This document shows, piece after piece, positions 38,687 to 46,019 of a stretch of DNA of 64,000 nucleotides. Under the pieces are notes generated by a model, which worked only from the letters and a program-made list of their open reading frames with translations, was not told where the DNA came from and ran no database searches. How positions within the stretch are numbered: position 1 is the stretch's first letter; the number at the start of each line of letters is the position of its first letter. Where the stretch lies: positions 311,741 through 375,740 of the forward strand of contig NZ_KE384505.1 of NCBI RefSeq assembly GCF_000426185.1. The letters are read 5' to 3'. The translations under genes were made by a program, and so were the position numbers. Source of the stretch: Cellulomonas sp. URHD0024. Lineage in GTDB: Bacteria; Actinomycetota; Actinomycetes; Actinomycetales; Cellulomonadaceae.

Positions 38687-41600
38687 CAGAACACCTCCGA
38701 CCCTCGACGCCAGGCGCGGCGCTCGGTCTCTTCGCGAAGTCGTTCGTCGATGATCCGCAGGACGGCCCAGCGGAACCTGTCGGTCTCGAACTGCGCGTCG
38801 GACCCGCCGCCGCCACCTAGCAGGCCGGGGTCGCCGACGCCGATGGTCTTGTCGACCTGTGAGTTGTCGAACTGGGCAAAGTCGAGGTCGCTCATGTCGA
38901 GTCCCCCCTCCCCTTCTCCGAAGAAGCGTCGCACGATGTGCGGCGTGCCGGCGGGAGCGCCGAAAGTCATGGGTCCGGCGGGTGTGCCGGGTGGTGCCGT
39001 TCGGGATCCACCGTCGTTCCGGGTGGACAGGGCGTTCGCCACCGCCGACGAGGGGACCGGCGGTCCCTGCTCGATCGGCGAGCGTCGCACGACCGTGCGC
39101 GGCGGCAGCATGCTCCAGGACTCCGGCAGCGAGGGCGGGTTGGCGCCGCTCGCGGGCCGGAGAGGTGGCGGGGCGTCGGGGCTGCCGATCGCGGAGGCCC
39201 ATCCGGCCGCAGCGCTGCCCGGTGCCCAGGCGCTCGTCCCGGCGCGGCGGCTGATGCCGCTCGCGGACCCGGTCCCGTCCGACGCGTGCCCACCGGTGCC
39301 GGGCTTGCCGGTACCGGGCTTGCTGGTGCCGGACTTGCCGGTACCGGGCTTGCCGCCGGCCGGCGAGCGGCGGACCACGGCGCCCGGTGGGAGGCCGACG
39401 GTCGGGACGCCCGGGGTCCCGGCGCCGGCCCGACTCATCGTGGGGACGCCGTCGGACCAGGACGAACCGGCGGCGTTTCCCGCACGGGCCACGGTGCCCG
39501 CGCTGGTGCCCGCGCTGCTGACCGCGCTGCTGCCCGCGCTGCTGCCCGCCCGGTTGTCCGCGACCGGGCTGTTCGTCGTCGCGGCGCTGCGGGTGTTCGC
39601 GCCCGCGACTCCGCGGGCCGCGCCGGCGTTCGGGCCACCCGCGGAGCCGGCTGCTCGCGGCGCGCCCGCCCAGGTCGGTGCGGCGGGACCGGTGCCGGTG
39701 GCCGCAGCCGCGGTGCTGGTGGTCGTCCGGCGGCGCACGGGTGCGGAGGCCGAGAGGATCGAGCCCGCTCCGCCGCCCCCGGCCCCTGCGGTTCGGACGG
39801 ACACGGGCGACATCATCCGCAGTGCGTGCCCCGGCCCGGCGAGCTCGGCCCGCTGCTCAACGTGGGCACCGGTGAACGCGCTGACCGGCGCCGTGCGCTG
39901 GGCGGTCGCGTACACGGCTGCGGCGCCCGTGGGCGGGGCGAAGCTGCCCCGATGGTCGCCGACCGCGATCGACGACGAGCCGCCAGGCGCACGGGTGGCG
40001 CGTCGAACGGTGGTCCGCTCGATGCCCAGGCCGCCTCCTGCGGGACGCGTGCGGGTGTGGCCGCTGCGGCGGTGGCCGGTGCCGGGCAGGTGGCCGGCGA
40101 AGCCGGGGTCGCTCGTCAGGTCCGTGCCGGTCGCGCCGTCGGCGGCCGAAGCGACGTCGACGGCTGCCGACGGGTGGGCTGCGGCGGAGTTCGGGCCCGA
40201 GTGCGCACCCAGCACCGACCGACGGACCGCCGGCGACGACCCGGCGGACGCCCACGACGAGGTCGCGCCCGCAGCGGCGGCTCCCGAAGCGGACGCGCCG
40301 GCTGCTGGGGTTCCGGACGCGCTCGCGGCCGCTGCGGAGGTGCTCACCGCGGTTGCCGAGGTGGTGGAGGACGAGGGCGGCGGTGTGGAAGGGCTCGACG
40401 CCGAGGTGCTCGTCGGGATCCCCGCAGACGTGCTCGCCCCGGAGTGGCTCGCCGGGGACGGAGCCGATGAGGACCTGCTCGCCGTCGAGGTGCTGGGTGC
40501 GCTGGATCCGACGCTGCCGGCTGCGGAGCTACCGGCTGCCGAACGTCCGGATGCCGAGCTGCCGGGTGTGGAGCTGCTCGATCCCGAGCTGCCGGATGCC
40601 GAGCTGCTCGATCCCGAGCTGCCGGATGCCGAGCTGCTCGATCCCGACGGGCTCGATGCTGCGGCACCTGGCGTCGGCGCGGCCGGTCGGACGTGCCGGG
40701 GACCCGCTGGTGCCGCGATCGAGCCGCTCGACGACGCCGAGACCGCGGGGGGCGTCGAGGCGGTCGATCCGGTCGTCGACCTACGGACGACCGTGGGGCC
40801 CTGCGAGCCCGGAGCGCTCGGCGAGCCTGGGCTGGAGGTCGTCGCGCCGGACGATGCGGCAGTGGTCGAGGGGCGCGCGATGGGCGTCGAGCCGGGTCGG
40901 GGGGTCGACGAGGAGGTCGAGCGGGCGGCAGCGGCGGTGCCGGCGGACGCCGCCGAGTCCGCGGCGACGGCAGCGACCGCGGCCGACGTCGGTGCGACCG
41001 AGCGGCGGACGCGGACCGTCGGGTCCTGGAAGGTGCTGGTCGGCCCGAACAGCGGGCGCGCGAGCGTCCGGCGGACGGCGCTGGCCAGCGGCCGGTGCGC
41101 GGGTGCCGGCATCGGCTGGTCGGTGGATCCCCCGAGGGGCGAGCCCGAGAACAGGGACCTCGTCGGTGCGCCGGCCGCAGAGGTGGGGGTCACGGTCGCT
41201 GCGGAGTCGGTCGTGGACGGGGCCGGTGCGGTGGGGGTCGTGCTCGAAGGTCCCGAGGTGCTCGTCGGCGGCAGGCCGACCCCGGATGCACCGGCCGAGG
41301 CGGACGAACCGCGGAGCGACTCCGGTCCGGCGTGCGGCGGGCCCGCGGAGGTGGTGGACGCCACGGAGGTGGGGACGGCCGACGGTCGGGGTGCCGACGG
41401 GTCCGGCGTGGACGCGGTCGAGAACGCGCGGCGGACGGTGGCTGGCTGCGTGGGCCCAGCCGCTGGGGGAGCGGACGCGGCGCCGGTCGTCGTCGGGGAA
41501 GTGTCCGTCGTCGTCGGCCGAGCGCCCGTGCTCGGGCCCGCCGCGGACGCAGCCGAGGTCCCAGGGGTACGCGTCGTCGGTGCTGCCGGCGACGACGGGC

Positions 41601-42618
41601 CGCCAGGCGTCGCCGGTGCAGACGACGGTGCCGACACCGACGACGGTGCCGACGTGGACGGTGTCGACATCGAGGAGGGTGCCGAGGCCGCGGTCGAGGC
41701 CGCGGTCGAGGTCGTCGTCGATGACGCCGTCGGCGCCGGAACCGCCACGGGCGACTGGCTCGGTGAGCGCCGGACCGGCGCGGGTCCAGCGGGAATCGTC
41801 GGAACGCCCTGAGCAGCAGTGGGCGCGTCCCTGCCGGAGGGCGCCGCTGGACCGGACACCGGACGGGGACGGGAGGTCGAGGGCCGCGCGGTGGACGGTG
41901 CCGCAGCGCGCCGGGACTCGGCGGTCGCGGCAGCGAGCGCACGCCGACGCAGGAGCCGACCTGACGGCGCCGGAGCAGCGGAGGCCGAGCCGGACGGCGA
42001 GGAACCCGGGCGACCAGGACCGGAGGAGAGCGTCGAAGCAGAGGGAGTCCGGGCACCCGGCACGGCGGACGACGCTCGTCCGGACCCCCCGTCGTTCCCC
42101 GGGCGGGCCGGAGGGCCGGCCGCGCGGGCCGGTGAGCGCAGGACCCGCTGGTCGGACGACGTCGTCATCGTGCCGCTGGCGCGCACGTCCTCGGGCACCC
42201 GGACGCGAACCGTCTGCGGCGCGAAGCGCGTGGAGGTGGTGCCGGGGCGGTAGCTCTTCTCGTCGGGCACACGAGCCAGCATCCGGGGGAGCCCACGGGC
42301 GGTGGGCGCCTCGGCCGGAACGTCCGCGGAGCGGATCGCGGCGACGTCGGACCACCAGCGCGGCGGCTGTACGCCGACGGGTCCGGAGGCGACGGAGATC
42401 GTCGACGCGGGACCCACGAGCGACCGGCGCACGGCGACGGAGCGGCCCCAGCCCGTCGAGAAGCGGGTGGACGACGAGGCCAGCGACCCGATCGGTGCCG
42501 GCCGCTGGTGCCCGAGCGACGGGCCGGGTCGGCGCAGGCGCTCGCCGATCGCACGCCCGAGGCGGGTGCGAGGGTCGTCGCCGGCGGCCGGAGCGGTCGC
42601 CGAGCCCGGGGTGCTCAC
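38686..42618 (-). CDS. Giant disordered CIS protein with spaced VRR motifs
   Basis: 1310 aa in the core structural operon, coupled on both sides (GTGA with the tube gene, TGATG with the LysM gene), so it is real despite being almost wholly Ser/Thr/Pro/Ala/Gly. No globular domain until the last ~65 residues (LDFAQFDNSQVDKTIGVGD ... RFRWAVLRIIDERLREETERRAWRRG), which look helical. A motif V-R-R-[ST/A/R] recurs at residues 63, 282, 395, 515, 537, 611, 798, 871, 961, 1082, 1177 and 1229. It holds the position where a length-determining or cargo protein could be expected. It could be an atypical tape measure, an internal cargo or a scaffold; the sequence does not decide. Confidence 0.7.
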   Translation of the reverse strand: MSTPGSATAPAAGDDPRTRLGRAIGERLRRPGPSLGHQRPAPIGSLASSSTRFSTGWGRSVAVRRSLVGPASTISVASGPVGVQPPRWWSDVAAIRSADVPAEAPTARGLPRMLARVPDEKSYRPGTTSTRFAPQTVRVRVPEDVRASGTMTTSSDQRVLRSPARAAGPPARPGNDGGSGRASSAVPGARTPSASTLSSGPGRPGSSPSGSASAAPAPSGRLLRRRALAAATAESRRAAAPSTARPSTSRPRPVSGPAAPSGRDAPTAAQGVPTIPAGPAPVRRSPSQSPVAVPAPTASSTTTSTAASTAASAPSSMSTPSTSAPSSVSAPSSAPATPGGPSSPAAPTTRTPGTSAASAAGPSTGARPTTTDTSPTTTGAASAPPAAGPTQPATVRRAFSTASTPDPSAPRPSAVPTSVASTTSAGPPHAGPESLRGSSASAGASGVGLPPTSTSGPSSTTPTAPAPSTTDSAATVTPTSAAGAPTRSLFSGSPLGGSTDQPMPAPAHRPLASAVRRTLARPLFGPTSTFQDPTVRVRRSVAPTSAAVAAVAADSAASAGTAAAARSTSSSTPRPGSTPIARPSTTAASSGATTSSPGSPSAPGSQGPTVVRRSTTGSTASTPPAVSASSSGSIAAPAGPRHVRPAAPTPGAAASSPSGSSSSASGSSGSSSSASGSSGSSSSTPGSSASGRSAAGSSAAGSVGSSAPSTSTASRSSSAPSPASHSGASTSAGIPTSTSASSPSTPPPSSSTTSATAVSTSAAAASASGTPAAGASASGAAAAGATSSWASAGSSPAVRRSVLGAHSGPNSAAAHPSAAVDVASAADGATGTDLTSDPGFAGHLPGTGHRRSGHTRTRPAGGGLGIERTTVRRATRAPGGSSSIAVGDHRGSFAPPTGAAAVYATAQRTAPVSAFTGAHVEQRAELAGPGHALRMMSPVSVRTAGAGGGGAGSILSASAPVRRRTTTSTAAAATGTGPAAPTWAGAPRAAGSAGGPNAGAARGVAGANTRSAATTNSPVADNRAGSSAGSSAVSSAGTSAGTVARAGNAAGSSWSDGVPTMSRAGAGTPGVPTVGLPPGAVVRRSPAGGKPGTGKSGTSKPGTGKPGTGGHASDGTGSASGISRRAGTSAWAPGSAAAGWASAIGSPDAPPPLRPASGANPPSLPESWSMLPPRTVVRRSPIEQGPPVPSSAVANALSTRNDGGSRTAPPGTPAGPMTFGAPAGTPHIVRRFFGEGEGGLDMSDLDFAQFDNSQVDKTIGVGDPGLLGGGGGSDAQFETDRFRWAVLRIIDERLREETERRAWRRGSEVF
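39297..39360. repeat. 15-bp tandem repeats in the disordered gene
   Basis: About four units related to CCGGGCTTGCCGGTA, encoding a GTGKP/GTSKS pentapeptide array on the minus strand. Confidence 0.7.
40561..40650. repeat. Three 30-bp tandem repeats in the disordered gene
   Basis: Units 40561-40590, 40591-40620 and 40621-40650 differ at only a few positions and encode Ser/Gly-rich decapeptides (SGSSSSASGS type) on the minus strand. They suggest expansion by slippage in a length-tolerant protein. Confidence 0.8.
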
Positions 42619-43079
42619 AGCGTCTTCGCCCGGAACCCGTTGTGCGCGACCTCGAGCGTCTCGTTCAGGGACTCGGCGAGGTCGACGCTGAGGGTCGGAC
42701 CGCTCCACTGCACGGCGAAGACTCCCTCGAACTCCCACGAGCGCAGCCGCGTGCCGTCGTAGGAGAGCACCGTGACGGCGCCGGTCGAGCGGGTCAGCTT
42801 GTTCTGGTTGCCGGCGAAGCCTTCGCCTGAGGACTTTCCGACCCAGGTGAACAGGGCGTCGGAGTCGACCAGGCCACGCTTGAACACGAGGTGCGGCCAG
42901 CGGATCACGCCCGGGAACTGCTGGACGTACTGGTTCTGGCCGCCCTCGACGTACTCGTGCGTGCCGACGGTCATCTGGAGGCCGGAGACCTCCTTGAACG
43001 TGCCGATGTGGACGCCGTCCACCTCGAAGATGAAGTTACTGGCGACAGGGAGGTCGCCGCCCAGGGGGCCGTCAGGCAC
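42615..43079 (-). CDS. CIS tube protein 2 (gp19 family)
   Basis: 154 aa. T4 gp19-like inner-tube fold: ASNFIFEVDGVHIGTFKEVSGLQMTVGTHEYVEGGQNQYVQQFPGVIRWPHLVFKRGL, ending in LNETLEVAHNGFRAKTL. This second, baseplate-proximal tube type usually forms the first tube ring or rings. The GTG start lies inside the end of the 57-aa gene upstream, and its stop overlaps the disordered gene. Confidence 0.9.
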   Translation of the reverse strand: MPDGPLGGDLPVASNFIFEVDGVHIGTFKEVSGLQMTVGTHEYVEGGQNQYVQQFPGVIRWPHLVFKRGLVDSDALFTWVGKSSGEGFAGNQNKLTRSTGAVTVLSYDGTRLRSWEFEGVFAVQWSGPTLSVDLAESLNETLEVAHNGFRAKTL

Positions 43080-43245
43080 TCTCTCTCACCGCTTCCCACG
43101 CTCGAGCGTTCATGGCAGACACCGCGCGCACCATCCGGACGCGGTCCAGGTGCTCGAGGTCGAGCAGCTCGTTCAGCGGCCAGTGCAGGTGGTACGCGAG
43201 GAACGCGATCTCCTGCCAGAGCGCCTCGGTGGGGTAGCGCAGCAT
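43072..43245 (-). CDS. 57-aa DUF6760-like CIS protein
   Basis: A small gene read from ATG 43245 to TGA 43072. It encodes MLRYPTEALWQEIAFLAYHL, then HWPLNELLDLEHLDRVRM and an Ala/Arg-rich end. The aromatic- and Leu-rich helical pattern (the WQEIAFLAYHLHWP and LLDLEH..R elements) is that of the short conserved protein that sits beside tube genes in actinobacterial CIS loci. Its last eight bases contain the GTG of tube protein 2, and it starts 7 nt after the tail-assembly gene. Probably a small chaperone or baseplate factor. Confidence 0.8.
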   Translation of the reverse strand: MLRYPTEALWQEIAFLAYHLHWPLNELLDLEHLDRVRMVRAVSAMNARAWEAVRESA

Positions 43246-43252
43246 GGTGGTC

Positions 43253-43732
43253 CTACCGGGCCTCGGACCGGATCTCCTCGATCGACGCGCGACCGGCCCG
43301 GTACGTGGTGGTGGCCGGCTCGGCAGCGGCCGGCTCCGGAGCCGCCGGGGCCGGCGCCGGAGCCACAGGCTCCGGCGCCGTCCCGGGGAGAGGTCCGGCC
43401 TGCTGCTGAGCAGCGACGAACTCGTCGAACTCCTCCTGCGACCCGAAGTTGATCACGCCGTAGAAGTCCTGCAGGTATGCCAGGTCGGCCGCGAAGAGAC
43501 CTTCGATCTCGTGCGCGGTGACCAGGTCGAGCGACCCGAGCGTCTCCACCACCCGTGCGAGCACCACGATCGTGAGGCGCGGGTCGTCCGGCCCCGTGAT
43601 CGTGGGGTCGCGCAAGGGCTCGAGCTCGTCACGCGCTGTTGCCAGACGCATGACGCCGTCGCGGTGGAGTCCGCCGTTCCGGTCCACGTAGCCGCGAGGC
43701 AGCGTGAACTCGTAGCGGGTCTTGAGGCTCAC
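43253..43732 (-). CDS. Tail assembly-like CIS protein
   Basis: 159 aa. The N-terminal ~100 residues (RYEFTLPRGYVDRNGGLHRDGVMRLATARDELEPLRDPTITGPDDPRLTIVVLARVVETLGSL) form the conserved domain annotated in CIS and phage loci as tail assembly protein. The C-terminus is a Pro/Ala/Glu linker (PAPAPAAPEPAAAEPA) ending in TYRAGRASIEEIRSEAR. GTGA overlap with tube protein 1. Likely a tube chaperone; not shown directly. Confidence 0.7.
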   Translation of the reverse strand: MSLKTRYEFTLPRGYVDRNGGLHRDGVMRLATARDELEPLRDPTITGPDDPRLTIVVLARVVETLGSLDLVTAHEIEGLFAADLAYLQDFYGVINFGSQEEFDEFVAAQQQAGPLPGTAPEPVAPAPAPAAPEPAAAEPATTTYRAGRASIEEIRSEAR

Positions 43733-44208
43733 TTGACCCGGGCGAGAGACTCCACGACGAGCGTGATGGTCTCCTTGACGGGGTCGTTCGACTCGACGCT
43801 CAGCTGGTCGGTCGCGATCTTGCTCGGCCAGCCGTTGGTGAAGTTGAACCGGGCGATCTCCGCGTTGGCGGAGTCGTACATCACGATCGAGCCGTTCTTG
43901 CGCTGGGTTGCCCGGTCCGCGTTGGCCATGCCCTTGTCGCGGATGCCGTTGAACCAGGCCCAGAGCTTGTCGTTCGCCATGTCCGGCGCCGCCATGCGGA
44001 CGAGGGAGAGGTCGGGCGCCTTGTTGGCCTTGCCCAGGGTCTTGACGACCTGGACCTTGCCGTTGGCTCCGGCCTGCTCCGTCGTCACGACCTCCATCTC
44101 GATGTCCAGCCCGGAGACCGAGCTGAGGATGGAGACGACGGAACCGTCGATCTCGAGGAAGAAGTTCTGCGAGACGATCGGATCGGTACTGATGAGTGCG
44201 TTCGGCAT
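43729..44208 (-). CDS. CIS major tube protein 1 (gp19 family)
   Basis: 159 aa. SQNFFLEIDGSVVSILSSVSGLDIEMEVVTTEQAGANGKVQVVKTLGKANKAPDLSLVRMAAPDMANDKLWAWFNGIRDKG is the typical inner-tube hexamer subunit, ending in VKETITLVVESLARVK. It lies directly after the sheath gene, as in other CIS loci, with a 35-nt gap. Confidence 0.93.
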   Translation of the reverse strand: MPNALISTDPIVSQNFFLEIDGSVVSILSSVSGLDIEMEVVTTEQAGANGKVQVVKTLGKANKAPDLSLVRMAAPDMANDKLWAWFNGIRDKGMANADRATQRKNGSIVMYDSANAEIARFNFTNGWPSKIATDQLSVESNDPVKETITLVVESLARVK

Positions 44209-44243
44209 CTAGGTGCTCCTGTCAGGGGGTACGAGGCTGCGCG

Positions 44244-45812
44244 TCAGGACGCGGACTGCTTGTTCTGGCTGATGCGGAAGATCACGAACTCGGCCGGCTT
44301 GACGGGCGCGATGCCCACCTCGACGACGAGCTTGCCCGCGTCGATCGACTCCGGCGGGTTGGTCGTCGCGTCGCAGTTGACGAAGAACGCCTCCTGCGGG
44401 CTTGCGCCGAACAGCGCACCGGCCGACCACAGTCCGCGCAGGTACGCGTTGAGCGTCCGCTTGACGCCCTCCCACAGGGTCACGTCGTTCGGCTCGAAGA
44501 CGGCCCACTGCGTGCCCTCGAGGATCGTCGCCTCGATCATGTTGAACAGGCGGCGGACGTTGATGTACGTCCAGTCCGTGTCCGACGCGAGCGTGCGGGC
44601 GCCCCAGATGCGGATGCCGCGCTGGCCGAACGGCCGGATCGCGTTGATGCCCAGCGGGTTGAGCACACCCTGCTCGGCCTGCGTGATGTTCCGCTCGACG
44701 TCCAGGACGCCGCGGATGGTGTCGTTGGCCGGGGCCTTCCACACGCCGCGGGTCTCGTCGGTCCGGGCCCAGACGCCGGCCACGTGGCCCGACGGCGGGA
44801 TCAGGATCTCGGAGTTGCCGTTGGAGCCGGTCGGGTTCTCGACCTTGATCCAGGGGTAGTACAGCGCCGCGAACGCGGAGTCGAACTGCGCCGTGTCCGT
44901 GCGCCACTCCTTGACCCCCTGCGGCGACAGCCCGGGGGGCGCGTCGAGGATGGCCAGGCGGTTGGCGTGCTGCTCGCAGTGCGCGATGAGGCTCGTCTGC
45001 ACGGCCTTCCAGAGGCCGAGGTCGAGCGACCCGTCCGCCTTCGTCGCGGCCGTGACCAGGTCCGGCACCAGGACGATCGTGACGTCGTCGGCGATCGCGA
45101 GGCCGGCGATGCCGGTACGAGCCGACTCCGAGCCCGCGAACTTGCGACCGTTGACCTGGACCGGCTTGGGGGCGGCGTGCTCGAGCGTGTACGCACCGGG
45201 CTTCAGCAGCTCGAGCTGGCTCGACAGGTCGACGTCCTCGGCGAGCTTGACCTCGACCTTGACGCGCTTCGACGTCTTGTTGATGACCGTCGCGGCGTCG
45301 CGGGGGCCACCGAGCGTGAGGTCGTCGTAGCTCTCCACGGCCTCGCCGCCGTCGACGATCGTGATGCTGAAGGGCGCCGGGCCGTCGTGGTCGTCGGCGA
45401 CCTCGGCCGCCTCGACGACGATCGTCAGGTTGGCGTCGGGCTCGACGGACTCCACCGCGATGGGCAGGCCGAGCGAGCGGTCAGCGGCCGGCAGGGCGAG
45501 CCGTGCGGGCTCACCGGACGGCTCGGCGTTGGGCACGCGGACGATGTACGCGAGGCTGCCGCCGTTGAGGAAGTAGCCGTACACGGACAGAGGCAGGATC
45601 GCCCCTTCGACGAAGCCCCCGTAGAGGGACTCGTACTGGGTCCAGCTGGTGACCAGGCGAGGCGCGAGGCCCTGCGGGTCGTTGGGGTCGTCCTGAGGCG
45701 CTCGCTCGGTGAAACCGACGAATGCAGCCACAGCGGTCGGCGCCGAGGCGAGGACCTTCTGGCTCGACGGGATCTCTTCGACGTAGACGCCGGGCGCGGT
45801 GTATGTGGGCAC
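44244..45812 (-). CDS. Contractile sheath protein
   Basis: 522 aa. The opening PTYTAPGVYVEEIPSSQKVLASAPTAVAAFVGFTERAP and the C-terminal GIRIWGARTLASDTDWTYINVRRLFNMIEATILEGTQWAVFEPND ... FFVNCDATTNPPESIDAGKLVVEVGIAPVKPAEFVIFRISQ are diagnostic of phage/CIS tail sheath. A single sheath gene argues against a T6SS, which uses two. The GTG at 45812 has AAAGGA six bases upstream; the upstream in-frame extension is rejected. First gene of the structural operon, 107 nt downstream of operator copy 2. Confidence 0.95.
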   Translation of the reverse strand: MPTYTAPGVYVEEIPSSQKVLASAPTAVAAFVGFTERAPQDDPNDPQGLAPRLVTSWTQYESLYGGFVEGAILPLSVYGYFLNGGSLAYIVRVPNAEPSGEPARLALPAADRSLGLPIAVESVEPDANLTIVVEAAEVADDHDGPAPFSITIVDGGEAVESYDDLTLGGPRDAATVINKTSKRVKVEVKLAEDVDLSSQLELLKPGAYTLEHAAPKPVQVNGRKFAGSESARTGIAGLAIADDVTIVLVPDLVTAATKADGSLDLGLWKAVQTSLIAHCEQHANRLAILDAPPGLSPQGVKEWRTDTAQFDSAFAALYYPWIKVENPTGSNGNSEILIPPSGHVAGVWARTDETRGVWKAPANDTIRGVLDVERNITQAEQGVLNPLGINAIRPFGQRGIRIWGARTLASDTDWTYINVRRLFNMIEATILEGTQWAVFEPNDVTLWEGVKRTLNAYLRGLWSAGALFGASPQEAFFVNCDATTNPPESIDAGKLVVEVGIAPVKPAEFVIFRISQNKQSAS

Positions 45813-46019
45813 TGGCCATCCTTTGGCTTTGGATCGCTCCCGCCCGGGCATGACCTGCGCGGGGACGCTGCGACGCGGGTGTGTCGTGGTCACGTTATGG
45901 ACGAGACCCGTCAGCGGGCATCGGTAATCGCTACCGAGGTTTCCAAACCTCTCGCGCGAGCCTTAAGGTGCGAACCGGCACACGTGCTCAAGTGAGAGCC
46001 GAAAAGTGCCGACACACAG
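45813..46019. promoter_or_regulatory. Divergent promoter region, sheath operon and LuxR gene
   Basis: 207 bp. On the minus strand the operator copy 2 (45938-45919) is followed 21 bp later by TAACGT (45897-45892), a candidate -10 for the sheath operon, leaving a ~75-nt leader. The rightward promoter of the regulator must lie in the remaining ~80 bp. Nothing clear is seen there apart from a CCTTAAGG palindrome-like patch near 45961. Confidence 0.55.
45919..45938 (-). promoter_or_regulatory. CIS operator, copy 2
   Basis: Read on the minus strand this is TCGGTAGCGATTACCGATGC, identical over all 20 bases to copy 1 at 21111-21130. The inverted-repeat core is CGGTA-GCGAT-TACCG. It lies between the sheath gene and the divergent LuxR-type regulator gene. 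Confidence 0.75.

Noticed and set aside
40561..40650. CRISPR-like array
   Set aside because: The 30-bp units are directly adjacent with no spacers, in frame within a coding gene.
38150..41812. 1220-aa open frame on the plus strand
   Set aside because: It is antisense to the disordered CIS gene. The minus-strand frame has overlapping start/stop junctions with the genes on both sides and normal GC3 bias; the plus frame is a by-product of low-complexity high-GC sequence.
33866..45812. Type VI secretion system interpretation
   Set aside because: A single long sheath protein instead of a TssB/TssC pair, no TssJLM membrane complex or ClpV, and the organism looks Gram-positive.
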